Shown here piece after piece: positions 44,819 to 55,333 of a DNA stretch of 64,000 nt; the stretch's first letter is position 1; each line of letters begins with the position of its first letter. The notes beneath the pieces were generated by a model that was not told where the DNA came from, searched no databases, and saw only the letters and a list, made by a program, of their open reading frames with translations. Made by a program: the position numbers and the translations under genes. Source of the DNA: Arthrobacter subterraneus (GTDB lineage: Bacteria; Actinomycetota; Actinomycetes; Actinomycetales; Micrococcaceae); the NCBI RefSeq assembly GCF_900099735.1, contig NZ_FNDT01000005.1, positions 124,001-188,000 on the forward strand, read 5' to 3'.

Positions 44819-46072
44819 ATGACGATCACAACTACGCCTGCAACCCGCGTTGCCGACCTCGGGCGCCTGAAGGTCCTGCACAACGGAACCAAGCAGCCCC
44901 TCACCTTCTCGGACGCTGAGTTCGAACGCCGCCTTGCCGGCCTCCGGCGGATCATGGCCGCAAAAGAGCTCGACGCCGTCATCCTCACCAGCTACCACGG
45001 CATCAAGTACTACTCGGACTTCCTGTACACAACGTTCGGCCGCAACTACGCACTGGTTGTCACCGCCGATGACTCGGTCACCGTAACCGCCAATATCGAC
45101 GCCGGCATGCCCTGGCGCACCAGCTACGGCGAGAACATCGTCTACACCGACTGGAAGCGGGACAACTTCTATTTCGGTCTGCAGGAAGCCCTGCGCCAGC
45201 GCGGTGTCAGCGCCCGGCGTCTCGGCGTCGAGGACGACGCCCTGCCGTTGATGACCCGCGAGCGCATCCAGGCCGCCTTCGAGGGCGTCCAGCTGCTCGA
45301 TGTATCCCAGGACGCCATGCGCCAGCGCATGATCAAGTCGGCCGAGGAGATCGAGGTCATCAAGCACGGCGCCCGTATCGGTGACCTGGGCGGTGAAGCC
45401 ATCAAGGCAGCGATCCGCGAGGGCATCAGCGAATACGAGGTCGCGTTGATCGGCACCGAAGCCATGGTGCATGAGATCGCACGCACCTTCCCGCACCGCG
45501 AGGTCCGCGACACCTGGGTGTGGTTCCAGTCCGGCATCAACACCGACGGCGCCCACAACTGGGCGACCACCCGGAAGCTGCAGCGCGGCGACATCCTCTC
45601 GCTGAACTGCTTCCCGATGACCTCCGGCTACTACACCGCACTGGAGCGCACCCTGTTCCTCGGCCAGCCGGACGAGCGCAGCCTGGAGCTGTGGAACATC
45701 AACGTGGAGGTGCACCGTCGCGGACTTGAACTCATCAAGCCGGGCGCCGTCTGCAAGGACATCGCCGCCGAGCTCAACGAGATCTTCATCAGCCACGGAC
45801 TGCTCGCCAACCGGACCTTCGGCTACGGCCACTCCTTCGGCGTCCTCTCCCACTACTACGGACGGGAAGCGGGACTTGAGCTCCGCGAGGACATCGACAC
45901 CGTCCTCGAACCCGGCATGGTTGTCTCCATGGAGCCCATGATCACCGTGGCTGACGGTGAACCAGGTGCCGGCGGCTACCGCGAGCACGACATCCTCGTC
46001 GTCGGCGAGGACGGAGCGGAGAACATCACCAGGTTCGGCTTCGGCCCCGAGCACAACATCATCGACGCCTGA
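44819..46072 (+). CDS. Creatinase (creatine amidinohydrolase)
   Basis: A 417-residue pita-bread-fold enzyme hydrolysing creatine to sarcosine and urea. It aligns by eye along its length with the Pseudomonas putida enzyme: 'TSYHGIKYYSDFLYTTFGRNYALVVT' (57-82), 'WFQSGINTDGAHN' (235-247) with His246 matching catalytic His232, 'GDILSLNCFPM.SGYYTALERTLFL' and 'TFGYGHSFGVLSHYYGREAGLELREDIDTVLEPGMVVSMEPMI'. It lacks the metal ligands of true M24 aminopeptidases, as expected. AGGAG precedes the ATG. Its product feeds the sarcosine operon 2.4 kb away. Confidence 0.96.
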   Translation: MTITTTPATRVADLGRLKVLHNGTKQPLTFSDAEFERRLAGLRRIMAAKELDAVILTSYHGIKYYSDFLYTTFGRNYALVVTADDSVTVTANIDAGMPWRTSYGENIVYTDWKRDNFYFGLQEALRQRGVSARRLGVEDDALPLMTRERIQAAFEGVQLLDVSQDAMRQRMIKSAEEIEVIKHGARIGDLGGEAIKAAIREGISEYEVALIGTEAMVHEIARTFPHREVRDTWVWFQSGINTDGAHNWATTRKLQRGDILSLNCFPMTSGYYTALERTLFLGQPDERSLELWNINVEVHRRGLELIKPGAVCKDIAAELNEIFISHGLLANRTFGYGHSFGVLSHYYGREAGLELREDIDTVLEPGMVVSMEPMITVADGEPGAGGYREHDILVVGEDGAENITRFGFGPEHNIIDA

Positions 46073-46082
46073 GCCGGTAATG

Positions 46083-46121
46083 ACGACGGCGCCCCCCTTC
46101 CGGTGCCGGCGCCGCCGTCGT
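46083..46121. terminator. Intra-operon hairpin between creatinase and creatininase
   Basis: ACGACGGCG (46083-46091) pairs with CGCCGTCGT (46113-46121), followed by a pyrimidine run (TTCCTTTCC). It may partly terminate or protect the upstream mRNA, lowering downstream gene expression. Confidence 0.5.
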
Positions 46122-46159
46122 TCCTTTCCACACTTCGCCCACCCAGCAGGAGAACACAC

Positions 46160-46948
46160 ATGACGCGCACCAGCGTGTATATGGAAGAACTCGACGCTTT
46201 TACCTACTCCAGGAAGATCAGCGCCGAGGACGGAATTGTCCTCATTCCCGCCGGCGCGATCGAGCAGCATGGCCCGCACATGCCGCTGAACGTTGACGTT
46301 CTGCTCTCCCGTGCGATGGCAGGGGAAGTCGCGGAGCAGATCGGTGCGCTTGTTGCCGCGCCGATCATGTACGGCTACAAGTCCCAGCAGCGCTCGGGCG
46401 GCGGCAATCACCTCCCTGGAACCACCAGCCTCGATGGAGCCACCGTCGCCGCCATCGCCAGGTCCCTCACGCTGGAGCTGGCACGCCACGGAGCGCGCCG
46501 GATTGTCTTCGTCAACGGCCACTTCGAGAACTACCAGTTCCTGTACGAGGGCGTGGACCTGGCAATCCGTGAGCTGCAGCTGGCCGGTCTGGACGACCGA
46601 AGGGTGATGCTGCTCTCCTACTGGGACTTCGTCGACGACACGACCATCCGCGAACTGTACCCGGACGGTTTCAGCGGCTGGGATGTCGAGCACGGCGGTG
46701 TGCTTGAAACATCCCTGATGCTGCACCTCTACCCCGAACGGGTCGATATGGAACAGGTCGAGGATTTTCCCCCGGCTGTCCTGCCCAACTACGACCTCTT
46801 ACCCGTCCGTCCAGAGCTCACTCCCGGCTCCGGATGTCTGTCCTCCGCCGCGAAGGCCTCTGCGGACAAGGGAGAAATCCTACTAAAAAGGGCGTCGAAC
46901 AGCATGGCTGACGCGATTTCCCATGAGTTCAGGAGAGATCAACGATGA
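46160..46948 (+). CDS. Creatininase (creatinine amidohydrolase)
   Basis: A 262-residue enzyme that interconverts creatinine and creatine. 'IPAGAIEQHGPHMPLNVDVLLSRAM' gives metal ligands Glu35, His37 and Asp46; 'FVNGHFEN' gives His121 and Glu123, the same set as in P. putida. 'YGYKSQQRSGGGNHLPGTTSLDGAT' and 'GWDVEHGGVLETSLML' are also conserved. The ATG at 46160 follows AGGAG; upstream in-frame sequence to 46103 is the hairpin region. Overlaps the BCCT gene by 4 nt. Confidence 0.96.
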   Translation: MTRTSVYMEELDAFTYSRKISAEDGIVLIPAGAIEQHGPHMPLNVDVLLSRAMAGEVAEQIGALVAAPIMYGYKSQQRSGGGNHLPGTTSLDGATVAAIARSLTLELARHGARRIVFVNGHFENYQFLYEGVDLAIRELQLAGLDDRRVMLLSYWDFVDDTTIRELYPDGFSGWDVEHGGVLETSLMLHLYPERVDMEQVEDFPPAVLPNYDLLPVRPELTPGSGCLSSAAKASADKGEILLKRASNSMADAISHEFRRDQR

Positions 46949-48660
46949 TCACCAACAAGCAGGCGGCAGCCACCACTGCGCCCAACGAGGATGCCCCTCT
47001 CGAAAACGGGGAAGCGGTGGAAACCCCGGTCCAGAGAAAGCGCAGGGCGGTGGATGACACGGCCATCAAGTGGCTGGCCGCGGTTCTCGTGGTGGCCATC
47101 CTTGTCGGCACCATCGCCACCCCCGACGCCGCGGCCGGAGCCATCGGTACCGCCCGCACCTTCGTCACCGAATACTTCACCTGGTTCTTTGTCCTCTTCT
47201 CCGTCCTCGCGCTCGCGATCTGCGCGTGGCTCGCATTCGGCCGTTACGGCCGGGTCCGGCTGGGCGGCGCAGGCGCCAGGCCGGACTACAGCAAATTCGC
47301 CTGGTACTCGATGCTCTACGCGTGCGGACAGGGCATCGGGCTGATCTTCTGGTCCGTTGCGGAGCCGATCATGCTCAAGGAGGAGAGCCCGCTGTTCACC
47401 GGAGTCGACGCCGGCGTGGCCCAGGATGGCTCCATGGCGTGGTCCTACTTCCACTGGGGACTCACCGCGTGGGCGATGTACTGCATCGTTGCGATCTGCC
47501 TGGCCTACTCCCACTACAACCTCGGCAGGAAGCTGACTTTCCGGGACGCCGTCGTCGACTTCTTCCCGGTGAAATCCCGCCGGAGCATCGGCGTCGTGGT
47601 CGAGGTTCTCGCCATCCTGGCCTGCGTGCTCGGTCTGGCCACCTCGTTCGGCTTCGCCACGCTCCAGTTCACCTTCGGACTCACGTCCTTCACCCCCATC
47701 ACGGGCGGCATGCCGGTGTGGATCGCCGTCGTCGTGGTTTTCGCTGCTCTCACCGCGGTCTCCGTCTATTTCGGCATCAGCAAGGGCATGAAGCGCATCA
47801 GCGAGCTGAACTCGATCCTCAGCATCGTGCTGGTCGGCGCGGTCCTGCTCTTCGGCCCCGCGGTCTACCTGCTCTCCTCCGTGCTACAGACCTTCGGCGT
47901 GTACTTCCAGAACTTCCTGGCGATGAGCCTGTGGTCGGAGTCCGACGTCGCGGGCGCCGGCATGGACAGTTGGCAGGACAGCTGGAACGGGTGGTGGACC
48001 GTCTTCATCTGGTGCTGGGTCATCGCTTTCTCCGCCTTTGTTGGTCCATTCATTGCCCGGATCTCGCGGGGCCGGACCATCCGCGAGTTTGTTGTTGGCG
48101 TCACGGTCATCCCATCCGTCATCGTGATGGTGTGGATCGGGGTTCTCGGCGGCGCAGCGCACTTCTACGACAACGCCAACGACGGCGCCATCTCAGGACA
48201 GATTGCCGAGAGCACCGAAAGCGGGCTGTTCGCCATGCTCGACTTTGTGCCCGTCGTCGGCACTGTCCTGATGGTGGTCTCCACCGTTCTGGTGGCTACC
48301 TACTACATCACGTCGCTGGACTCCGGAGTCCACGCGCTCTCCGGCTTCGTCGCCTCGGCCAAGAGCCCGAGCAGGTGGTTCCGGGTGCTGCTGGTGGGAG
48401 CGATCGCGTCGGTCACCGTGGCGCTCCTGGTCCTCGGCGGGGTCTCGGTCATCGGAACGGTCCAGACCGGCACGATCATCGGCGCTTTCCCGCTGGCGTT
48501 CATCCTGATCATCATGGTCCTCAACTTCATCAAGCGGCTCCGGAGCAGCGCCACCAGAACTGCTCCTCCTGCTCCGCCGGCCCTTGACGTCTCCCTGGAC
48601 GGGAAGGAACCGCCTGCACCCGAACTGGTGGCGTCCGACGGCGGTGCCCATCTGAACTAG
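46945..48660 (+). CDS. BCCT family transporter (betaine/creatine-type)
   Basis: A 571-residue, 12-TM symporter with about 35 polar N-terminal residues. 'GQGIGLIFWSVAEPIM' is the substrate/Na+ region in TM3. 'WNGWWTVFIWCWVIAFSAFVGPFIARISRGRTIREFVVGVT' is the BCCT signature with the aromatic box of TM8. The family carries quaternary amines and carnitine-like solutes. Operon position (ATGA overlap with creatininase) suggests creatine, sarcosine or betaine. With the MHS protein it gives the operon two unrelated transporters. Confidence 0.92.
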   Translation: MITNKQAAATTAPNEDAPLENGEAVETPVQRKRRAVDDTAIKWLAAVLVVAILVGTIATPDAAAGAIGTARTFVTEYFTWFFVLFSVLALAICAWLAFGRYGRVRLGGAGARPDYSKFAWYSMLYACGQGIGLIFWSVAEPIMLKEESPLFTGVDAGVAQDGSMAWSYFHWGLTAWAMYCIVAICLAYSHYNLGRKLTFRDAVVDFFPVKSRRSIGVVVEVLAILACVLGLATSFGFATLQFTFGLTSFTPITGGMPVWIAVVVVFAALTAVSVYFGISKGMKRISELNSILSIVLVGAVLLFGPAVYLLSSVLQTFGVYFQNFLAMSLWSESDVAGAGMDSWQDSWNGWWTVFIWCWVIAFSAFVGPFIARISRGRTIREFVVGVTVIPSVIVMVWIGVLGGAAHFYDNANDGAISGQIAESTESGLFAMLDFVPVVGTVLMVVSTVLVATYYITSLDSGVHALSGFVASAKSPSRWFRVLLVGAIASVTVALLVLGGVSVIGTVQTGTIIGAFPLAFILIIMVLNFIKRLRSSATRTAPPAPPALDVSLDGKEPPAPELVASDGGAHLN

Positions 48661-48674
48661 CGCCTCGGGGTACT

Positions 48675-48710
48675 GCCGGCGGCGTCACCCAGCAGGGTGG
48701 CGCCGTCGGC
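48675..48710 (+). terminator. Terminator of the creatinine operon
   Basis: A 16-bp stem with two G-T pairs (48675-48690 with 48695-48710), AGCA loop, followed by GTTTCG. It starts 14 bp after the BCCT stop codon. Confidence 0.7.
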
Positions 48711-48739
48711 GTTTCGCGACGAATAAGTCCCAATAGGGG

Positions 48740-49558
48740 ATGATGAAAGACATCATGACAGCACAACCGGAAACCAGGGACAGCAAAGGGGCTTCGGTCA
48801 TCTCCAACGTGATCGACGTGCTCCGGTGCTTCAGTATCGAAGAACCGCTGCAGGGAGTGACCGAGATCGCGGTGCAGGTGGGCCTGCACAAGAGTACGGT
48901 TTCGCGGATCCTTGCGACGCTCGAAAACGAGAACATCGTTGAACGGGACCCGCTCTCCCGGCGCTTTCGCCTTGGGCTCGGGATCATCACGCTCGCCGGT
49001 CCGCTGCTCGCGGACCTCGATGTCCGGAAAGTGGCGCACCCCGTGCTGCAGGAGCTGAGCCGGCAGACGGGCGAGACTTCCGCCCTGGTGCTGTGGAACG
49101 AGACGGAATCGATCTCGGTGGAGCAGGTGGTCAGCAGGAGCAACGTCAAGCACACCTCTCCCCTCGGTACCAGTTACGGCACGGCGCTGAGCGCCAGCGT
49201 CCAGGTGTTCCTTGCGCTGGAGGAGGAGGACCGCGTGCGGCAGCTTCTCGGCAGCGGGACAATTCAGCACCCCTCCCCCAACCGCGAGGGGCTGGATGCC
49301 TATCTCACCCGGCTCGGGGACGTGCGCAGCCACGGCTACGCGGTAAATTTCGGTGAAACCTCGGTGGAGGAAGTGGGAATCGCCGTCCCCGTGCATGACC
49401 ACCGCGGGGATGTAGCGGCCGCTGTGCTCATTTCAGCACCCCGTTTCCGGGTGGACAGGGATCAGCTTGAGGTCCTGGTGTCAGCGTGTGTGCTGGCCGC
49501 GAAAGACATCACCCGCCGGCTCGGCGGGCGTCCTCCGGTTGATGCCGGCCTTCCGTAG
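48740..49558 (+). CDS. IclR family transcriptional regulator
   Basis: A 272-residue IclR protein: winged helix 'LQGVTEIAVQVGLHKSTVSRILATLENENIVERDPLSRRFRLG' (about 38-80) and a GAF-like IclR effector domain with 'GTSYGTALSASVQVFLAL' and 'AVNFGETSVEEVGIAVPVHDHRGDVAAAVLISAP'. It follows the creatinine operon in the same direction and is the best candidate to control it. ATGs at 48740, 48743 and 48755 are all possible; AGGGG at 48735 is too close to the first. Confidence 0.88.
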   Translation: MMKDIMTAQPETRDSKGASVISNVIDVLRCFSIEEPLQGVTEIAVQVGLHKSTVSRILATLENENIVERDPLSRRFRLGLGIITLAGPLLADLDVRKVAHPVLQELSRQTGETSALVLWNETESISVEQVVSRSNVKHTSPLGTSYGTALSASVQVFLALEEEDRVRQLLGSGTIQHPSPNREGLDAYLTRLGDVRSHGYAVNFGETSVEEVGIAVPVHDHRGDVAAAVLISAPRFRVDRDQLEVLVSACVLAAKDITRRLGGRPPVDAGLP

Positions 49559-49625
49559 GGGGCAGACAGCACTGCCGGGTGAGGCGGATACTAAGGGTGT
49601 CGGCACGCTTGACGGAGGGTGGCTA

Positions 49626-49814
49626 ATGAAAGCATCAGTCGGTGACCGCATCCTTGTTCACGGAGCTCACGTGGACGACGCGGAACGCGAGGGTGAAGTG
49701 CTGGAGACGCGCGGCGAGGGCGGCGCACCGCCGTACCTGGTCCGCTGGTCCAACGGCTCGGAGGGTCTGGTGTTTCCCGGTCCCGGCGCGGAGATCCGCG
49801 CCACCGGTTCGTAA
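49626..49814 (+). CDS. DUF1918 small protein
   Basis: A 62-residue protein: 'KASVGDRILVHGAHVDDAEREGEVLETRGEGGAPPYLVRWSNGSEGLVFPG' is the DUF1918 SH3-like beta-barrel seen in many actinobacteria. Function unknown. GGAGG lies about 7 bases before the ATG. Stands alone, convergent with sucD, with no clear terminator in the 34-bp gap. Confidence 0.9.
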   Translation: MKASVGDRILVHGAHVDDAEREGEVLETRGEGGAPPYLVRWSNGSEGLVFPGPGAEIRATGS

Positions 49815-49848
49815 CCGGCAGCGCCAGCAAACCCAACAACTCGGAGAA

Positions 49849-50751
<903 letters not shown>

Positions 50752-50782
50752 GTTGTTCCTTAGTCCTTGGAGTCGCGACCGG

Positions 50783-51952
50783 TCAGCGAGCGGCGTAAGC
50801 CAGCTCGGCGGCCTTGTCGGCGCCTTCGTCCATGGTGTCGGCGAGGGTAACCATCGGGTGGTTGGCCTCGGCGAGGATACGGCGGCCCTCTTCGACGTTG
50901 TTGCCGTCGAGACGCACCACGAGGGGCTTGTTCTCCTTGTCGCCGAGGATCTCAAGTGCCTTCACAATGCCGTTGGCCACGGCGTCGCAGGCGGTGATTC
51001 CACCGAAGACGTTCACAAACACGCTCTTGACCTGGGCGTCATTCAGGATGACGTCGAGCCCGGCCGCCATGATCTCCGCGGACGCGCCGCCGCCGATATC
51101 AAGGAAGTTGGCGGGCTTCACATTGCCGTGGGCCTCACCGGCGTAGGCAACGACGTCCAGGGTGGACATAACCAGACCGGCACCGTTGCCGATGATCCCT
51201 ACTTCGCCGTCGAGCTTGACGTAGTTGAGGTCATTCTCCTTGGCCTTGGCCTCCAGCGGATCGGTGGAGTCCTTGTCCTCGAGTGCGGCATGGCCCTTCT
51301 GACGGAAGTCTGCGTTCTCGTCCAGGGTGACCTTGCCGTCAAGGGCGAGGATCTCACCGGCGCCGGTCTTGACCAGCGGGTTGACCTCAACCAGCGTTGC
51401 GTCTTCCTTGGTGAAGACATCCCACAGCTTCAGGATGGCGTTCGCCACGTCTTCGCGGAGCTCGGGAGCGAAGCCTGCGGCCTCGACGATCTCGTCAGCC
51501 TTGGCGCGGTCAATCCCGACGGCGGGATCCACGGCGATCCGAGCGAGGGCCTCGGGCCGCTCAACAGCGAGCTGCTCGATTTCCATGCCGCCCTCAACCG
51601 AACACATGGCAAGGTAGTTGCGGTTTGCCCGGTCCAGCAGCACCGAGAAGTAATACTCCTCGGCGATGTCGGCACCCTGGGCGATCATCACCTTGTGGAC
51701 CGTGTGGCCCTTGATGTCCATACCGAGAATCGCGGACGCGTGTTCAAAAGCCTCGTCCGGGGTCTTGGCTACCTTGACGCCGCCTGCTTTGCCGCGACCG
51801 CCAACCTTGACCTGCGCCTTAACGACGACGACGCCGCCGATTTTCTCGGCTGCTGCTTTTGCTTCTTCGGGGGTCTGCGCCACGATACCGGCCAGCACGG
51901 GAACGCCGTGAGCCTCAAATAGATCGCGCGCCTGATATTCAAACAGGTCCAC
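50783..51952 (-). CDS. sucC: Succinyl-CoA ligase beta subunit
   Basis: A 389-residue ATP-grasp subunit: '[22 protein letters not shown]', '[21 protein letters not shown]', '[13 protein letters not shown]...[15 protein letters not shown]' and '[17 protein letters not shown]'. Forms the heterodimer/tetramer with SucD for substrate-level phosphorylation. The start has no strong ribosome site visible in the AT-rich leader. Confidence 0.97.
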   Translation of the reverse strand: MDLFEYQARDLFEAHGVPVLAGIVAQTPEEAKAAAEKIGGVVVVKAQVKVGGRGKAGGVKVAKTPDEAFEHASAILGMDIKGHTVHKVMIAQGADIAEEYYFSVLLDRANRNYLAMCSVEGGMEIEQLAVERPEALARIAVDPAVGIDRAKADEIVEAAGFAPELREDVANAILKLWDVFTKEDATLVEVNPLVKTGAGEILALDGKVTLDENADFRQKGHAALEDKDSTDPLEAKAKENDLNYVKLDGEVGIIGNGAGLVMSTLDVVAYAGEAHGNVKPANFLDIGGGASAEIMAAGLDVILNDAQVKSVFVNVFGGITACDAVANGIVKALEILGDKENKPLVVRLDGNNVEEGRRILAEANHPMVTLADTMDEGADKAAELAYAAR

Positions 51953-52039
51953 TTATCTAGTGTCCTTCTGCGTCGAAGTAGGTTTACACAGGGAACTCTA
52001 GCCCCTTGGCTCGGAACGCCTTTCCCAGACTACCGGTTT

Positions 52040-52055
52040 CGTGAGTAAGCACACA
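52040..52055 (-). promoter_or_regulatory. CRP/GlxR-like site upstream of sucCD
   Basis: Minus strand TGTGTGCTTACTCACG keeps the TGTG and TCAC half-sites with 16-bp spacing, 88 bp before sucC. Possible -10 hexamers (TAGTCT, TAGAGT) lie downstream. Suggestive only. Confidence 0.35.
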
Positions 52056-52088
52056 GTTCTATGAGTTGTAGAAAAGTAACCCGGTCGG

Positions 52089-52790
52089 TTACCGTTGAGC
52101 GCGCTGTTCCGCCGCAAAGATTTCGAAGGTATCCGCTGACGCCGCAAACCCGGTCTCCGTCGCAACCGCGACACACACCAGGCCGCGTTCTCCGGTTCCG
52201 CAACGGAACCCGTTGAGCTCAACAGCCAGTCCGTCTTCCAGGACCGGTAGCCGCCCGAGCGCGCCCTCCATACTCACGGCGCCCGGGCCAAGTTCAGATT
52301 CCATGAGCGTCATGCCTACCCGGCATCCTCCGTAGGACGCACCGTCCGCGGTGAGGAGGACCGTGCCGCCTTTGAAACCGAGCCCGGTGCCGTGACAATC
52401 GTCGGTGATCTCCGCCGGATCCGGGTAGCGCGCCAGTTCGCAGTACACGGCGGGCACCTCAAGGACGGAGTCATCCCGTTGCCCGCCGGAGAGCCGTGGG
52501 TCCACCGGCGAGTTGATGATCCCGCCCTGCTCTGTGGTGATGGCGCAGTAGGCATTACGGTTTTCGGTGAGAAACGCGACAGCCTCCCCGCCGACGGACT
52601 GAAGCTCCTCCACAGGCACCTCCGGCATTGCAGCCAGTTTCTGTTGCGGGCTCAGCTCCGGCTCCGCACTCGGCGCCGGACTCACGGGCACCTCCACGCA
52701 GCCGGTGAGCGCTGCCGCGGCGAACACGATCCAGCCGACGACGGCGGCACGGATCCGGACGCGACGGCGGGCTCCCCCGGTGGCTGGCAC
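52089..52790 (-). CDS. Putative lipoprotein of unknown function
   Basis: A 233-residue protein with an Arg-rich start, a hydrophobic stretch and lipobox ALTGC at Cys31, so an exported lipoprotein. The mature part has a Pro/Ser linker and five further Cys (for example in 'YCAI', 'VYCELARYPDPAEITDDCHGTG', 'GGCRVG', 'FRCGTGERGLVCV'), suggesting disulfides outside the cell. I do not recognise a family. It follows pcrA by 6 bp on the same strand, an odd pairing that may be only positional. Confidence 0.75.
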   Translation of the reverse strand: MPATGGARRRVRIRAAVVGWIVFAAAALTGCVEVPVSPAPSAEPELSPQQKLAAMPEVPVEELQSVGGEAVAFLTENRNAYCAITTEQGGIINSPVDPRLSGGQRDDSVLEVPAVYCELARYPDPAEITDDCHGTGLGFKGGTVLLTADGASYGGCRVGMTLMESELGPGAVSMEGALGRLPVLEDGLAVELNGFRCGTGERGLVCVAVATETGFAASADTFEIFAAEQRAQR

Positions 52791-52796
52791 CCGCTG

Positions 52797-55241
52797 CTAC
52801 CCGACTTTGGTGAGGGGTGCGTAGCGGAGCAGCAGCCGCTTCTCCCCGATGTCGAACCGGACCTTGGCGACCATCTTGTCACCGCCGCCTTCCACCGCAA
52901 GGACGGTCCCGTTGCCGAACGTTGTGTGGTTGACCTTGTCTCCGGCCGATACGGCGACAACCTCCTTCTGGGGTTGCACCCTTCCAGCGGTTTTCCCAGG
53001 CAATCCCCGCCCGGCTTCGTTACCCGCACCCGCACCGGCCCCCCAGTAGGAGCCGCTGAAGCGGGGTCCGCTGATGCTCTGGCCGCCGGTCCAGGCCGGC
53101 TTTGCCGCGCCCTCGCGCTTCCAGTGGATCAGCTCCTCGGGAACCTCTGAGACAAACTGGCTGGCCGGGTTGTACTGGCTCTGCCCCCAGAGGCTGCGGA
53201 CCTCCGAGCGTGTGATGTACAGCCGCTTGCGCGCGCGGGTGAGGCCGACGTAGGCGAGCCGGCGCTCCTCGGCGAGCTCCTTGGGGTCCGTGGCCGACCG
53301 CTGGTGAGGGAAGATCCCCTGCTCCATGCCGGTCAGGAACACCACCGGGAATTCGAGGCCCTTGGCGGTGTGCAGGGTCATCAGGGTGACAACGCCCTGC
53401 CTCCGTGCTTCCTCCACCGCCTTCTCGACGTCTTCCCCGGAGCCCTCCGGTGCGTCGGGGATCTGGTCCGCGTCCGCCACCAGGGACACCTGCTCGAGGA
53501 AATCGCCCAGCGTCCCTTCCGGGTTCCCGACCTCATACTCGCGGACCACCGCAACGAGCTCGGCGAGGTTCTCCACGCGTGACTCGTCCTGGGGATCGGT
53601 GCTGGTACGGAGCTGCGCCAGGTAGCCGGTCTGCTCGAGGACGGCTTCGAGTGCGGCGGAGGCCCCGGATCCCGCAGCGACCTCGGCCAGATCATCGATG
53701 AGTTTCACAAACGAAGCCACCGCGTTGACTGAGCGCGTTGCCATCCCGGGCGCGTCATCCGCCCGGCGGAGCGCCTCCATGAAGCTCACGCGGTCCCTTT
53801 CCGCGAGCGCCGCGATGGCGTACTCGGCGCGGTCTCCGATGCCGCGCTTCGGTTCGTTGAGGATGCGGCGGAGGTTGACGACGTCGTCCTGGTTCACCAG
53901 CACGCGCAGGTAGGCCAGCGCGTCCTTGATCTCCTTGCGCTCATAGAAGCGGGTGCCGCCGACCACCTTGTAGGGAAGGCCGACGCGCATCAGAATTTCT
54001 TCGATCGAGCGTGACTGCGCGTTGGTCCGGTAGAACACCGCAACGTCCCCGGGACGCAGGTTTTCCTGATCCTGCAGCCGGTCGATCTCATCGGCGATGA
54101 ACCTGGCTTCCTCATGCTCATTCTCACCGACGTAGCCGATGATCTTCTCGCCGTTGCCCTCGGCAGTCCACAGCCGTTTCTCCGGCCGGTTGGGGTTGCG
54201 GGAGATTACCGCGTTGGCGGCATTCAGGATGGTCTGGGTGGACCGGTAGTTCTGCTCGAGCAGAATGGTGCGGGCGTTCGGGTAGTCCTTCTCGAACTCC
54301 ACGATGTTTCGGACGTCCGCACCCCGGAATGCGTAGATGGACTGGTCCGAGTCACCCACGACCGTCAGCTCGGCGGGTTCCTCCACGTTGTCCCCGGCTA
54401 CGCCGACGATCTCCCGGACCAGCGCGTACTGCGCGTGGTTGGTGTCCTGGTACTCGTCCACCAGGACGTGGCGGAACCGGCGACGGTAGTAATCGGCGAC
54501 CCCCGGGAAGGCACGGAACATGAAGACGGTCTGGGCAATCAGGTCATCGAAGTCCATGGCATTGGCCTGGCGTAGCCGCTGCGCATACCCCTTGTAGACC
54601 TCGGCGACCGCCTGCTCGAAGGGGTCCGAGTAGTTCGCGGAGGAGGCGTACTCCTCCTCGTCAACCAACTCGTTCTTCAGGGCGGAAATCTTGTGCTGGA
54701 TGGCCTTGGGCGCAAACCGCTTGGGATCAAGGTCCAGACCCTTGGCTACGAGGGTGATGAGGCGGAGAGTGTCCGCCGAATCATAAATGGAGAAGTTCGA
54801 GTTCAGACCGATGGACGCGGCTTCACGGCGGAGGATCCTGACGCACGAGGAGTGGAAGGTGGAAATCCACATGCGCTTGGCGACCTCGCCGACCAGCCCC
54901 TCGATACGCTCACGCATTTCCGCAGCGGCCTTGTTGGTGAACGTGATGGCGAGGATCTGCCCGGCATGCGAGCGCCCGGTCGCCATGAGGTAGGCGATGC
55001 GGTGGCTGAGCACACGGGTTTTGCCCGAGCCTGCGCCGGCGACAATCAGCAGCGGCGAGCCGCTGTGCCGAACCGCTTCCTCCTGCTGGGGATTCAGTCC
55101 ATCCAGCAGTTCCCGGGCGCGCGCCTCATCGGCGTGGCCGCAGCGCCGAGGATGCTCTGCGGCATCGGGCGAGGACGGCGACGGCGCGGCGCGCCTGCCT
55201 GCGGCGGGTGTGCTGAGGTGCGGGTCGAAAAGCAAGTCCAT
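52797..55241 (-). CDS. pcrA: ATP-dependent DNA helicase UvrD/PcrA
   Basis: An 814-residue SF1A 3'-5' helicase for repair and replication. Walker A AGAGSGKT at 68-75, 'VDEYQDTNHAQYALV' (motif II), 'VGDSDQSIYAFRGAD' (motif III), 'LEQNYRST' (IV), 'VTLMTLHTAKGLEFPVVFL' (V) and 'EERRLAYVGLTRARKRLYI' (VI). The C-terminal 'GDKVNHTTFGNGTVLAVEG' is the PcrA Tudor-like RNA-polymerase-binding tail. The ATG at 55241 follows AAAGG; nine upstream residues are possible. Confidence 0.97.
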   Translation of the reverse strand: MDLLFDPHLSTPAAGRRAAPSPSSPDAAEHPRRCGHADEARARELLDGLNPQQEEAVRHSGSPLLIVAGAGSGKTRVLSHRIAYLMATGRSHAGQILAITFTNKAAAEMRERIEGLVGEVAKRMWISTFHSSCVRILRREAASIGLNSNFSIYDSADTLRLITLVAKGLDLDPKRFAPKAIQHKISALKNELVDEEEYASSANYSDPFEQAVAEVYKGYAQRLRQANAMDFDDLIAQTVFMFRAFPGVADYYRRRFRHVLVDEYQDTNHAQYALVREIVGVAGDNVEEPAELTVVGDSDQSIYAFRGADVRNIVEFEKDYPNARTILLEQNYRSTQTILNAANAVISRNPNRPEKRLWTAEGNGEKIIGYVGENEHEEARFIADEIDRLQDQENLRPGDVAVFYRTNAQSRSIEEILMRVGLPYKVVGGTRFYERKEIKDALAYLRVLVNQDDVVNLRRILNEPKRGIGDRAEYAIAALAERDRVSFMEALRRADDAPGMATRSVNAVASFVKLIDDLAEVAAGSGASAALEAVLEQTGYLAQLRTSTDPQDESRVENLAELVAVVREYEVGNPEGTLGDFLEQVSLVADADQIPDAPEGSGEDVEKAVEEARRQGVVTLMTLHTAKGLEFPVVFLTGMEQGIFPHQRSATDPKELAEERRLAYVGLTRARKRLYITRSEVRSLWGQSQYNPASQFVSEVPEELIHWKREGAAKPAWTGGQSISGPRFSGSYWGAGAGAGNEAGRGLPGKTAGRVQPQKEVVAVSAGDKVNHTTFGNGTVLAVEGGGDKMVAKVRFDIGEKRLLLRYAPLTKVG

Positions 55242-55333
55242 GGTGCCTTTAAGTCTAGGCGCTGGCACGGACAGAACCTGTCCGCCGTCGTTCTGCGAGC
55301 CTTACCTTCCCGTGGACGCGGGCCGGAACATAA

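Noticed and set aside
44807-46726. Long minus-strand open frame (639 codons) opposite creatinase and creatininase
   Set aside because: The plus strand encodes two enzymes with all catalytic residues. The antisense translation is a Val/Asp/Gly/His-rich shadow.
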